DNA of 64,000 nt, from positions 1 to 64,000 of the forward strand of contig JAHBXC010000005.1 in assembly GCA_019636675.1 (NCBI GenBank), given 5' to 3'. Both the position numbers and the translations under genes were made by a program. The first letter of the stretch is position 1, and every line of letters starts with the position of its first letter. Under the pieces are notes generated by a model that was not told the origin of the DNA, did no database searches, and saw nothing but the letters and a program-made list of their open reading frames with translations. This DNA comes from Phycisphaeraceae bacterium (GTDB lineage: Bacteria; Planctomycetota; Phycisphaerae; Phycisphaerales; UBA1924). This document shows positions 26,599-35,089 of this stretch, piece after piece.

Positions 26599-28050
26599 AT
26601 GACCGACCCCACCAGCGGGGCCGCCGGTAACCCGGGCGGCCAGAACCAGCCAGTCTTCAAGTACGACCCCTCCCAGCCCCACCTGGTGAGACCCAAGCTG
26701 CGTGCCGTGCGCGGTTTCGGCGCTCAGCGCGAGGGCCAGCAGCTGCTGGGGCTGTCGGACGCCCGGCAGATCTCGGACAAGGTGGTCTTCACCGCCCCCG
26801 CCGCCCAGTTCATCCTCCCCCACCTCGACGGGGCCAACGACCTCGACACGGTCGTGAACAAGGTGAACGAGCAGGTCGCCTCGATGGCCGCCCAGCAGGG
26901 CGCCAAGGTGCAGGGCAAGCTCGAGCGCTCGTTCCTCGAGTTGTTCGTCGCCCAGCTCGACGACGCCGGCCTCCTCGAGGGCCCGTCCTTCGAAGCGATG
27001 CTCGTGAAGGTGCGCGAGCAGTTCGATTCGTCGAAGACGCTGCCCCCCAGCGTCACCGCCAACTTCGCCGACGTCCTCGCGATGCAGGAGCTGGGCCAGG
27101 ACGCCAGCGAGTCGGCCAAGGCCGAGATCGGCGCGACGAAGATGCGCGAGCAGTTCGACCTGTGGATCGCCGAGGCGTTCAAGTCGGTCGACAACCCCTC
27201 GTTCGACCACCTCCCCGCCGCCGTCATCGCGCCGCACCTCGACTACGGGCGCGGGTGGATGAACTACGCCCATGTGTACGGGCGCATGCGCGTCGTCGAT
27301 AAGCCCGATCGCGTGATCATCCTCGGGACCAACCACTTCGGCATGGGCACCGGCGTCGTCGGCTGCGACAAGGGCTTCGAGACGCCCCTGGGCGTCACGC
27401 CCCTCGCGGACGATGTGCTCGCGGCCCTGCGCCGGCGTCTGGGCGAGGACGGCGAGCGCCGTCTCCTCAAGGACAAGTACGACCACGAGCGCGAGCACTC
27501 CATCGAGTTGCAGGTCGCCTGGGTCCAGCATGTCTTCGGCCCCCCTGTCGGCGATGTCGAGGGCAAGCAGGTCCCCGTGTTCGCGGCCCTCGTCCACGAC
27601 CCGGCGCGCAACAGCGGCCAGTCGTACGACGGCTACGGGCTCGACTTCGACCCCTTCGTCGAGGCGCTGCGCGCGACGATCGAGGAACTGCCCGGGCGCA
27701 CGCTGGTGATCGCCTCCGCGGATCTCTCGCATGTCGGCCCGATGTTCGGCGATCGCACGCCCCTCCACGGCGACGAGGCCACCAACCCCCAGGGCATCGC
27801 GGCGCGCAACAGCGCGATCCAGCACGACCAGGCCATGCTCAAGCTCGTCAGCGAGGCCAAGCCCGACGAGCTCATCGCCAGCATGGCGTGGCAGGGCAAC
27901 CCCACGCGCTGGTGCTCGATCGGCAACATGGCCGCGGCCATGAAGGTCGTCGGCGCGACGCCCGAGCGCACCAAGATGCTGAACTACCTCGCGGCGATGG
28001 ACCAGCAGGGCATGGGCATGGTGTCGTGCATGGCCGCGGCGGTGGTGTGA
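26599..28050 (+). CDS. MEMO-like protein (AmmeMemoRadiSam system protein B family)
   Basis: This 483-residue protein has a C-terminal MEMO domain (about 200-483) with AVIAPHLDYGRG, VIILGTNHFGMG, HEREHSIELQVAWVQHVFG and LVIASADLSHVGP, the ordered metal/active-site motifs of the family, which is related to class III extradiol dioxygenases. The first 190 residues form an extra domain (LGLSDARQISDKVVFTAPAA, ILPHLDGANDLDTVV) that resembles PqqD-like winged-helix modules. In many bacteria MEMO is encoded beside AMMECR1 and a radical-SAM protein; neither is here. The ATG at 26599 is clear. The next gene starts by GTG overlapping this stop codon. Confidence 0.88.
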   Translation: MTDPTSGAAGNPGGQNQPVFKYDPSQPHLVRPKLRAVRGFGAQREGQQLLGLSDARQISDKVVFTAPAAQFILPHLDGANDLDTVVNKVNEQVASMAAQQGAKVQGKLERSFLELFVAQLDDAGLLEGPSFEAMLVKVREQFDSSKTLPPSVTANFADVLAMQELGQDASESAKAEIGATKMREQFDLWIAEAFKSVDNPSFDHLPAAVIAPHLDYGRGWMNYAHVYGRMRVVDKPDRVIILGTNHFGMGTGVVGCDKGFETPLGVTPLADDVLAALRRRLGEDGERRLLKDKYDHEREHSIELQVAWVQHVFGPPVGDVEGKQVPVFAALVHDPARNSGQSYDGYGLDFDPFVEALRATIEELPGRTLVIASADLSHVGPMFGDRTPLHGDEATNPQGIAARNSAIQHDQAMLKLVSEAKPDELIASMAWQGNPTRWCSIGNMAAAMKVVGATPERTKMLNYLAAMDQQGMGMVSCMAAAVV

Positions 28051-28397
28051 CGCCCTTCCAGATCCTGGCGATCGCCGGCGCTGTCGTGCTCGTGCCCATC
28101 GGCGCGATCTCGCTGGCGCGCTGTCGTCTGGGCGCGCGAGAGACCTTCGACGAAGCCGACCTGCCTCGCCTCCCTCGCGCGCTGGGCGGGGCGCACCTTT
28201 CGGTCAACACGCTGGCGCTGAGCGGGCTGGCGGCGCTGGCGACGGCCTACCACCTGCTGGCGCACGCGTTCGGCTGGGCGACGCTCAAGGCGCCGCTGTC
28301 GGTGGCGCTGGGGGTGGGCGCAGCGGTCGTGGCGCTCTCGGTCGCGACGGACGCGCTGACGCGCGAAGATCCCGACAACGAGGAGCCCCGCGCATGA
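28047..28397 (+). CDS. small membrane protein coupled to MEMO and dtd
   Basis: This 116-residue protein starts at a GTG at 28047 that overlaps the MEMO stop (GTGTGA) and ends overlapping the dtd start (ATGA). Hydrophobic segments are at about residues 5-25, 51-72 and 77-98. A middle loop (RCRLGARETFDEADLPRLPR) is charged. No family was recognised. The double overlap shows that it is translated together with MEMO and dtd. Confidence 0.7.
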   Translation: MTPFQILAIAGAVVLVPIGAISLARCRLGARETFDEADLPRLPRALGGAHLSVNTLALSGLAALATAYHLLAHAFGWATLKAPLSVALGVGAAVVALSVATDALTREDPDNEEPRA

Positions 28398-28879
28398 AAG
28401 CGGTCGTGCAGCGCGTCTCACGGGCGCGCGTGTGGGTGGACGAGGGACCGGGCGCCGGGCACGACGAATCGATCGCGCGCGGGCTGATGGTCCTCGTGGG
28501 CGCAGAGCGGGGCGACGCGCCAGGCGCGTCGGACTGGCTCGCCGACAAGATCGCCAACCTTCGGATCTTCGAAGACGAGCAGGGCAAGATGAACCTCTCG
28601 GTCCTCGACCTGCACCCGAAGGGCGATGTCATGATCGTCTCGCAGTTCACCCTCGCCGGCGACGCGCGCAAGGGCAACCGGCCCTCGTTCGTGAACGCCG
28701 AAGCGCCGGACCTGGCAGCGCCCCTGGTCGATCGCGTCGCGGCGCGTCTGGAGTCCGTCCACCGGCTGAAGGTCGCGCGGGGCGTCTTCGGCGCGTCCAT
28801 GCGCATCGAGCTGGTGAACGAGGGGCCGGTGACCATCCTCCTCGACCGGCCCCCCCCACCCGGTCCCGGCCAGCCCTGA
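28394..28879 (+). CDS. dtd: D-aminoacyl-tRNA deacylase
   Basis: This 161-residue cytoplasmic editing enzyme removes D-amino acids (and glycine from tRNA-Ala) wrongly attached to tRNA. The family order is complete: MKAVVQRVSRARVWV at the start, NLRIFEDEQGKMNLSVLD, MIVSQFTLAGDARKGNRPSF, VFGASMRIELVNEGPVTILL near the end. The SQFTL and NxGPVT motifs form the active pocket. It has a slightly long loop after residue 17 (DEGPGAGHDE). The ATG at 28394 overlaps the previous stop by four bases. The last residues are proline-rich (PPPPGPGQP), an extension beyond the usual end. Confidence 0.96.
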   Translation: MKAVVQRVSRARVWVDEGPGAGHDESIARGLMVLVGAERGDAPGASDWLADKIANLRIFEDEQGKMNLSVLDLHPKGDVMIVSQFTLAGDARKGNRPSFVNAEAPDLAAPLVDRVAARLESVHRLKVARGVFGASMRIELVNEGPVTILLDRPPPPGPGQP

Positions 28880-28902
28880 GCCGCGGAAATACACTCCAGC
28901 CG

Positions 28903-30375
28903 ATGACGACCCAGCACCCCGACACCCCGCACGCCCAGGTTTTGATCGTGGAGGACGAGCCCGACCACGCCGAGGTGATGGCCGAGGCGCTGCGCCGGCC
29001 CGGGCATGTCTGCACGATCGTCAACGATGTCCCCTCGGCGATGCAGGAGCTCAAGGGGGGCGTGTTCGACGTCATCGTGACCGACCTGCGGATGCCCAAC
29101 TCGTCGGGGAAGCTGGGCGTCGCGCCGGACGGGGGCAACGCCGGGATGATCGTCCTCAAGCACGCGCGCCAACTCCAGCCCGACGCCGAGACGATCATGG
29201 TCACGGCGCACGGGGATGTGCCCACGGCGCGGGCCGCGTTCAAGGAGGGCGTCTTCGACTTCATCGAGAAGCCACTGGACCTCGAGCTCTTCCGCTCGCT
29301 CGTGAACCGCGCCGCCGAGACGGTGCTGCTGCGCCACCAGTCGGGCGAGCTCACCGAACTCGTGCAGCACGACGGGTTCGAGGGCATCATCGCCGGCAGC
29401 GAGCCGATGCGCCGCATCCTGCAGACGGTGAAGACCGTCGCGCAGGCGAACATCCCGGTGCTGATCACCGGCGAGAGCGGCACGGGCAAGGAGTTGATCG
29501 CGGCGGCGATCCACAAGAACTCGCCGCGCAAGGACAAGAAGTATGTGACCTTCAACTGCGCCGGCCAGAGCGAGAGTCTGCTCGAGGACGCGCTGTTCGG
29601 GCATGTGCGAGGCGCCTTCACCGGCGCCGACAAGGAACGCGAGGGCGTCTTCGAGTACGCCGACAAGGGCACGCTCTTCCTCGACGAGATCGGCGACATG
29701 CCCATGACCATGCAGGCCAAGCTCCTGCGCGTCCTCGAGAGCGGCGAGGTCGTCCGGCTGGGCTCCAACGCGCCGAAGCACACCGATGTCCGCTTCGTGA
29801 GCGCCACCAACAAGGACCTGCGCGGGTCCATCAAGGAAGGCGCCTTCCGCGAGGACCTGTTCTTCCGGATCAACGCGGCCCACATCCACCTGCCCCCCCT
29901 GCGCGAGCGGCGCGAGGACATCCCGCGCATCGTCCGCCACGCCGTGGCGCGATTCGCCGGGCAGATGCGCGCCAGCGAGCCGCCCCCGGAAGTGACCGAC
30001 GCCGCGATGCTCCGGCTGACGGCGTACACCTGGCCGGGCAATGTGCGCCAGTTGCTCAACGTGGTGCAGAACATGACGGTGATGTGCCTGGGCGGGGGCG
30101 ACTCGGCCGTCGATGTGCGCCACATCCCCGACGACATCCGAATCGGCGACGAGCACGAGGACGAGTCGGGTGATGGCTCCGGGGGCGCCGGGGGCTCCGG
30201 GGGAGCCGGGGTGGGGAGCGGTTCGCTCGCCGGCACGCCGCTGGAGCAACTCGAGAAGCGCGCGATCCGCGAGACGCTGCGCCTGACCGGGGGCAACCGC
30301 GAACAGGCGGCCAAGCTTCTGGGCATCGGGGAGCGCACGCTGTACCGGAAACTGAAGGAATACGGGCTGCGCTGA
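28903..30375 (+). CDS. sigma-54-dependent response regulator (NtrC family)
   Basis: This 490-residue activator has a receiver domain (D61 in IVTDLRMP, T101, K123) and an AAA+ domain with Walker A GESGTGKE from residue 190, the sigma-54 contact loop GAFTGA from 237 and Walker B TLFLDEIGD near 258. A C-terminal Fis-type helix-turn-helix (GNREQAAKLLGIGERTLYRK) follows. The receiver carries an extra loop of about 15 residues after the phospho-site (NSSGKLGVAPDGGN). A Gly/Ser linker lies before the DNA-binding domain. It remodels sigma-54 polymerase at distant enhancer sites. No histidine kinase is adjacent, so its input is unknown. The start at 28903 follows dtd by 23 bases. Confidence 0.94.
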   Translation: MTTQHPDTPHAQVLIVEDEPDHAEVMAEALRRPGHVCTIVNDVPSAMQELKGGVFDVIVTDLRMPNSSGKLGVAPDGGNAGMIVLKHARQLQPDAETIMVTAHGDVPTARAAFKEGVFDFIEKPLDLELFRSLVNRAAETVLLRHQSGELTELVQHDGFEGIIAGSEPMRRILQTVKTVAQANIPVLITGESGTGKELIAAAIHKNSPRKDKKYVTFNCAGQSESLLEDALFGHVRGAFTGADKEREGVFEYADKGTLFLDEIGDMPMTMQAKLLRVLESGEVVRLGSNAPKHTDVRFVSATNKDLRGSIKEGAFREDLFFRINAAHIHLPPLRERREDIPRIVRHAVARFAGQMRASEPPPEVTDAAMLRLTAYTWPGNVRQLLNVVQNMTVMCLGGGDSAVDVRHIPDDIRIGDEHEDESGDGSGGAGGSGGAGVGSGSLAGTPLEQLEKRAIRETLRLTGGNREQAAKLLGIGERTLYRKLKEYGLR

Positions 30376-30385
30376 GGGTCGCTGG

Positions 30386-31063
30386 TCAGTGCTCGACCGT
30401 CGCGTACGCGCGGACGGGGAACGAGCCGAGCCCCTTCACCTTCGCCGGCGCCGCCGTGAAGCGGAAGCGTTTGCCCACGAGCGCCTCCACGCCGGTGAGG
30501 TTCTCGACGATGGGGATCTCGGCTTTCAGGAGGATGGTGTGGGCGGGTCGCGCGAGGTCGGCGAAGTCGTCGGCGTTGATGGAATCGATGCCGAAGAGGG
30601 CGGCGCCGGCGTCGCGCAAGGCCTCGGCCCCGTCGGCGCTGAGGGCCGGGTGGTTCCCGGCGCCGTAGCTCTGCGAACCCCAGTGCGCGTCCCATCCGGT
30701 CAGAAAAATCACGGCGCGCCCGCGCAGGTCCAGGCCCGCCAGGTCGTGCCGGTGGATGAGCGGTCTGTCGCGCAGCGGCAGGGTCTTGCGCACGTCGAAA
30801 AGCACGCCCGGAAGGTCGACGAGGCGCTCGAGCGGGAAGTCCCACGAGCCCGCCATGCCCTCGTGCCGGTGGTAGGGAAGATCGATGTAGGTCCCGGTGT
30901 TCTGAGGCAGTTCCACGCTCGCGATCTGGAAGGAAACGCCCGGTGAATAGCGGGACGCCGACTGCTCGCGCGTCCAGAGATCGGCGACGCGCACCGCCGG
31001 CAGACGCGGGTCGGTCGTCATGGCGTGGTGGATGACGTGGCTGAGATCGATGACTGTGGGCAT
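30386..31063 (-). CDS. cyclase/kynurenine-formamidase-like metal hydrolase
   Basis: This 225-residue protein of the cyclase family (PF04199-type) begins TVIDLSHVIHHAMTTDPRLP, with the metal-site stretch QNTGTYIDLPYHRHEG near residue 60 and AVIFLTGWDAHWGSQSY near 120. The family consensus is GTHxDxPxH; here the first histidine is tyrosine (GTYIDLPYH) while the Asp and second His remain, so metal binding may be altered. NHPALSADGAEALRDAGAAL and IPIVENLTGVEAL are normal family stretches. Members hydrolyse N-formylkynurenine or cyclic amides; the substrate here is unknown. The ATG at 31063 is preferred because upstream frame is antisense to cstA. Confidence 0.83.
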   Translation of the reverse strand: MPTVIDLSHVIHHAMTTDPRLPAVRVADLWTREQSASRYSPGVSFQIASVELPQNTGTYIDLPYHRHEGMAGSWDFPLERLVDLPGVLFDVRKTLPLRDRPLIHRHDLAGLDLRGRAVIFLTGWDAHWGSQSYGAGNHPALSADGAEALRDAGAALFGIDSINADDFADLARPAHTILLKAEIPIVENLTGVEALVGKRFRFTAAPAKVKGLGSFPVRAYATVEH

Positions 31064-31207
31064 GGGGGCATTGTCGTGCGAAACGGGGCGTCGTGCGCGC
31101 CGATCGGGAACGGTTTCGGCGCCCGACCAGGGGATGCGCGGGGCCGACGCCGGGAGGGGCTTGCCAACATTCCGTGGTCGCGCTTCACTTGACGCGCGAC
31201 TTCTGGC

Positions 31208-33583
31208 ATGATTCCATGCATGGAAGCATTGACCCTGACGCTCCTCGCGGGCGTCGCCCTCATTCTGGCATATGTGACCTACGGCCGGTGGTTGGCACGA
31301 CTCTTCACGCTCCGAGAAGAGTCGACAACCCCGGCCGTTTCTCTGCGCGATGAGAAGGACTTCGTCCCCACGAAGAAGTCGATCGTCTTCGGGCACCACT
31401 TCACGAGCATCGCGGGAACGGGACCGATCGTCGGCCCGGCGATCGCCGTGATCTGGGGCTGGCTGCCCGCGATCCTGTGGGTGGTGTTCGGCTCGATCTT
31501 CATCGGGGCGGTGCACGACCTGGGCTCGCTGGTCGTCTCGCTGCGCAACAAGGGGCGCACCATCGGCGACATCGCGGGCGACCTGCTCGGCCCGCGCGTG
31601 CGGTACATCTTCCTGGGCGTGCTCATCATGGGGCTGTGGATCGTGCTCGCGGTCTTCGGGCTGGTGATCGCCGCGGTGCTGAAGCAATTCCCCGGCGCGA
31701 TCGCGCCGTTCCTCTTCCAGATCCCCCTCGCGGTCGTGATCGGGGTTGTCGTCCACCGGCGCGGGAAGTCCATCCTCGGGCCTTCGCTGGCGGCTCTCAT
31801 CCTTATGTACGCCAGCGTGGTGTGGGGCGACTTCGGCCCGCTGCACTCCTTCAACGAGTTCCTCGCGAGCCAGCCGACCTGGGTGTGGACCGTCGGGCTT
31901 CTGGCCTACGCGTATGTCGCGAGCGTGCTGCCGGTGTGGGTGCTGCTCCAGCCGCGGGACTACATCAACGCGCTGCAACTGCTGACGGCGCTGGCGCTGC
32001 TGGTCGCGGGCATCGCGGTAGCGGGGATCTTCGGGGGCCTGACGACGCCGATCGGCGACGCGGCGGCGCAGCGCGTGCCTCTGGAGATCGTCGCGCCGGT
32101 GGTGGACTGGAACCCGAGCGGCGCGCCGCCGCTGATCCCGATCCTGTTCATCACGATCGCCTGCGGCGCCATCAGCGGGTTCCACTGCCTGGTGGGCAGC
32201 GGGACGACGAGCAAGCAGTTGTCGTGCGAGACGCACGCGCGGGCGATCGGCTACGGCTCGATGCTGACCGAGGGGTTCCTCGCGGTGCTGGTGATCGTGG
32301 CGTGCGCGGCGGGGCTGGGGCTGGGGGTGCGCGCCCCGCTTGAGTGGGCGTGGGGCGGTCCCCGCTCCGCCGCTCCAGATGGCGTGGAACGCACATATAT
32401 GATGAGTCAGTTGGACATCCCCGCGCCCGGATCAACACCTTCAAAACTCTTCACCCTACGGGTGTGGGAAGACTGGCAGAACAAGCCAACCTTCGAAGAC
32501 GCGACACTGGTGCGGAGGGAAGCGTGGCTCTTCGAAAGCCCGCCCGAGGACTTGAAGATCGTCGGGCTCAGGGCCGCTGACTACAGGACGAGCCCTGTCA
32601 CCGCGTTCGCGCCTTCGATCTTTGAAGCCACGGGGGACGACCCGGTGTTCTTTCTCAGCGATCTGCCCAGCGTGCTGAAGGAAGATTTCACCGCTGCGAC
32701 ATCTCTCGGCGCCGTCCGCGTCGACCCCGACAGCGCCACGGCGCACCTGCAGGGCCAACTCGCGTTCCTGAAACGCTACCAGTCCTGGTCCGCCGCCGGT
32801 TCGCTCTCCGCGATGGTCGGCGCGTTCGTCGACGGCGCCGCCAACCTGATCGCGTCGATGCGGATCCCTCGCGAGATGGCGGTGGCGCTGATGGGCGTGC
32901 TGGTGGCGTCGTTCGCGGGGACGACGATGGACACCGCCTGCCGCCTGCAGCGCTATGTCGTGCAGGAACTGGCGCGCGGGCTCCTGCCGCGGGTGAAGGG
33001 CCCGGCGTGCGGGCGCTGCGGCTACGACCTGCGCGGCGTCAACCGGACCGAGAACCAGTCCGTCCGCTGCCCGGAGTGCGGCGAGTCGGCGCGACTGATC
33101 GCCGAGGGCCAGAGCGAGCGGATGGCGCGTGTGGCGTCGCCCTTCAACCCGATGCGCTGGCTCGCGACCACGCACGGGGCGACCCTGTTCGCGGTGGCGA
33201 CGGCGGCGATGCTGGCGGCGATGCCAGCGCCCGGGCAGTCGTGGTCGCTGGCGACCGCGGGAACGGGCGGCCTGATCCTGTGGCCGCTCTTCGGCGCCAC
33301 CAACCAATTGCTCGCCGGGCTGGCGTTCGTGGTGATCGTCGCGTGGCTGCGCGCCACCGGGCGGAAACTGTGGTTCGTCCTCCCCCCGATGGCGCTGATG
33401 CTCGCCGTGCCGGCGTGGGCGATGGTCTGGCAGGCGTTCGTAGGCGACGACACGACGGCGTCGTGGCTCGCGCAGCGCAACTGGGCGCTGGTGGCGATCG
33501 CGTCGCTGGCGCTCGCGCTCGAAGCGTGGCTCGTCGTCGAGGCGCTCGTGCTGATGCGAACGGCGCGCCGCGCGAACGCGTGA
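31208..33583 (+). CDS. cstA: carbon starvation protein CstA with extra domains
   Basis: This 791-residue multi-spanning CstA-family transporter, linked to peptide or pyruvate uptake in starvation, has hallmark stretches HHFTSIAGTGPIVGPAIAVI, DLGSLVVSLRNKGRTIGDIA, CGAISGFHCLVGSGTTSKQL and LIASMRIPREMAVALMGVLV. Two insertions are unusual. Residues about 378-518 form a soluble segment (MSQLDIPAPGSTPSKLFTLR and so on) coded by visibly less GC-rich DNA. Residues 601-624 form a zinc ribbon, CGRCGYDLRGVNRT followed by CPEC, of the kind common in planctomycete proteins. The ATG at 31208 is used here; the ATG at 31220 is equally likely and falls inside a perfect palindrome (31212-31225). Confidence 0.9.
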   Translation: MIPCMEALTLTLLAGVALILAYVTYGRWLARLFTLREESTTPAVSLRDEKDFVPTKKSIVFGHHFTSIAGTGPIVGPAIAVIWGWLPAILWVVFGSIFIGAVHDLGSLVVSLRNKGRTIGDIAGDLLGPRVRYIFLGVLIMGLWIVLAVFGLVIAAVLKQFPGAIAPFLFQIPLAVVIGVVVHRRGKSILGPSLAALILMYASVVWGDFGPLHSFNEFLASQPTWVWTVGLLAYAYVASVLPVWVLLQPRDYINALQLLTALALLVAGIAVAGIFGGLTTPIGDAAAQRVPLEIVAPVVDWNPSGAPPLIPILFITIACGAISGFHCLVGSGTTSKQLSCETHARAIGYGSMLTEGFLAVLVIVACAAGLGLGVRAPLEWAWGGPRSAAPDGVERTYMMSQLDIPAPGSTPSKLFTLRVWEDWQNKPTFEDATLVRREAWLFESPPEDLKIVGLRAADYRTSPVTAFAPSIFEATGDDPVFFLSDLPSVLKEDFTAATSLGAVRVDPDSATAHLQGQLAFLKRYQSWSAAGSLSAMVGAFVDGAANLIASMRIPREMAVALMGVLVASFAGTTMDTACRLQRYVVQELARGLLPRVKGPACGRCGYDLRGVNRTENQSVRCPECGESARLIAEGQSERMARVASPFNPMRWLATTHGATLFAVATAAMLAAMPAPGQSWSLATAGTGGLILWPLFGATNQLLAGLAFVVIVAWLRATGRKLWFVLPPMALMLAVPAWAMVWQAFVGDDTTASWLAQRNWALVAIASLALALEAWLVVEALVLMRTARRANA
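31212..31225 (+). promoter_or_regulatory. palindrome over the cstA start
   Basis: TTCCATGCATGGAA is a perfect 14-base palindrome covering the second possible start codon of cstA. It could be an operator or mask the start in a small RNA hairpin. Confidence 0.35.
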
Positions 33584-33624
33584 CGCGCGCACGGTGGAGA
33601 AGCTGTCGCGAGACGCTGCGCCGG

Positions 33625-33668
33625 AAAAAGAAAACCGCCGGACGAGGGCTCCGATCCCCGTCCGGCGG
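33625..33668 (-). terminator. Rho-independent terminator (minus strand)
   Basis: CCGCCGGACG and CGTCCGGCGG arms with a GC-rich loop are followed on the minus strand by TTTTCTTTTT. It would stop transcripts from the zinc-ribbon gene that ends at 33869 and would also insulate cstA. Between them, 33790-33850 is a short AT-rich patch without a recognisable gene. Confidence 0.8.
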
Positions 33669-33868
33669 CGTGCCACGGCGAAGCCGCGGAAGACACTGCA
33701 GAGGCCCGCAAAGGCCCGCTCAGGTCGCGTCGATAGCGTAGCCGAACCGCTCCGGGGGTCAACGGAGGAGCCCAACCTTCCTCGGGAGAAAGTTGTAAGT
33801 CTATATTTTGCAGATATTTACACTATATGGCGGAAATACGCCATGTGGATCGACCATCGCGACCCCTA

Positions 33869-34978
33869 TTAAAGGGATCCATCGGGCGAGCGCAGGAATC
33901 TCCTGATCGTCAGGTCATCGATCCGGGACTCGATGGCGTCGATCTGGTCGTCCAGATCGGCCGGGTGGGCCTCGGCTGGGGCGTCTTTCTTCAGCTCCCG
34001 GAGCGCCTTGGCCGCCGATTCGAGGGATTCGATATCCCCGGCGGCAGAGAGGATCTTCACCCGCTCAAGCACCGAACGCCAATGCGCCAGCTCCTCGGGG
34101 GTCGGGGGCGACGGCGGCGCGATCGCGGGGGTCTGGGAGACGACAGGGGTGGGGATCGCGCCCGTCGACGCCGGGTCGGCCTCCGGCGCCGCTGTGGCAT
34201 CCCCCCGCACGCCCGGGCTGGCGGTGCGCGTCGCGGTGGCGGCCCATATCGCGACGCTCAGCAGGGCGGCGCACAGCGCAACGGTCGCCGCCGCGACGGC
34301 TTCGCGCCGGGCAGGGGATTGCTTGCCGGGGGCGCGTGAGCGCCCGGCCCGGGGACTCGGCGAAGATGCCTGCTGGCTCGGCTGGAAGAGATCGAAGACC
34401 TGGACGGGCGCTGAAGGCATCGCTGCCGGGACAGGCGCGTCCTCGAAAGGCCGCGCGTCGGGCGTCTGGACACCCGGTGGCTCCGTGCTCCGTGCGACAT
34501 CGAGACCGAGCCAGTTCCGGTCCGGATCGACGAGAAACGACTGCCCGCAGGACTTGCAGTAGTGGTGCTCCTGCCGGGCCAGGGCCGCGCAGGCGTGACA
34601 GACGCCCAGCAGATGGGCGACGCCGCGGGTCTCACAGGCCTTCTGCCAGAACTGTCGGGTGGTGGGACCTCGCAGGACGGTCTCGCGCGTGACGCGGCCC
34701 CTGCGAATCAGCTGTCGGAGGGTTTCGATCGAGCATCCGGGGCGATGCGGGTTGTCCTCGTCGCGGATCTGCCAAGGCCCCATCGCGTTCTGGGTCGCGA
34801 TGAGAGACAGGGGCTCGAACAGCCCGCGGCACTCGGAGCACTCCTCGGCCCCGGCTCGCTCGCGATGGCCGCAGTACGGGCAGACCTGCAAGGCCGACGC
34901 CGGAGAGGCCGGACGCGCGGGCCTGGCCTGCTCCTGCTCCTGCTTGGTGTCGGTCGCAATGGCGGCGGCGTCGTTCAT
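33869..34978 (-). CDS. zinc-ribbon, GYF-like, single-pass membrane protein
   Basis: This is a 369-residue protein. An N-terminal zinc ribbon (VCPYCGHRERAGAEECSEC, residues 32-50) is followed by a GYF_2-like module (MGPWQIRDEDNPHRPGCSIE, TLRQLIRRGRVTRETVLRGP). A second Cys set follows (VCHACAALARQEHHYCKSC near 126-144), then a disordered linker, a membrane segment near 228-247 and a C-terminal coiled-coil-like region (HWRSVLERVKILSAAGDIES). The layout suggests a cytoplasmic adaptor tethered to the membrane. I know of no assigned function. The ATG at 34978 fits; it is divergent from the PpiC-type lipoprotein. Confidence 0.82.
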   Translation of the reverse strand: MNDAAAIATDTKQEQEQARPARPASPASALQVCPYCGHRERAGAEECSECRGLFEPLSLIATQNAMGPWQIRDEDNPHRPGCSIETLRQLIRRGRVTRETVLRGPTTRQFWQKACETRGVAHLLGVCHACAALARQEHHYCKSCGQSFLVDPDRNWLGLDVARSTEPPGVQTPDARPFEDAPVPAAMPSAPVQVFDLFQPSQQASSPSPRAGRSRAPGKQSPARREAVAAATVALCAALLSVAIWAATATRTASPGVRGDATAAPEADPASTGAIPTPVVSQTPAIAPPSPPTPEELAHWRSVLERVKILSAAGDIESLESAAKALRELKKDAPAEAHPADLDDQIDAIESRIDDLTIRRFLRSPDGSL

Positions 34979-35089
34979 CGCGGATTCTTCGCTCCCAAGG
35001 TGTCCGACGCGACTTCTCGCGTCCTGTGCGCTCCGCCTCGACCGGCGGGGGCGGTTTGACTCACGCCAGCGGCGCCCCTGTCATCACCC

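Noticed and set aside
25588-27825. A 745-codon minus-strand frame that would fuse the CusF-like protein to a longer protein
   Set aside because: The upstream part is antisense to the MEMO gene and low-complexity; the ATG at 26067 starts a normal lipoprotein signal.
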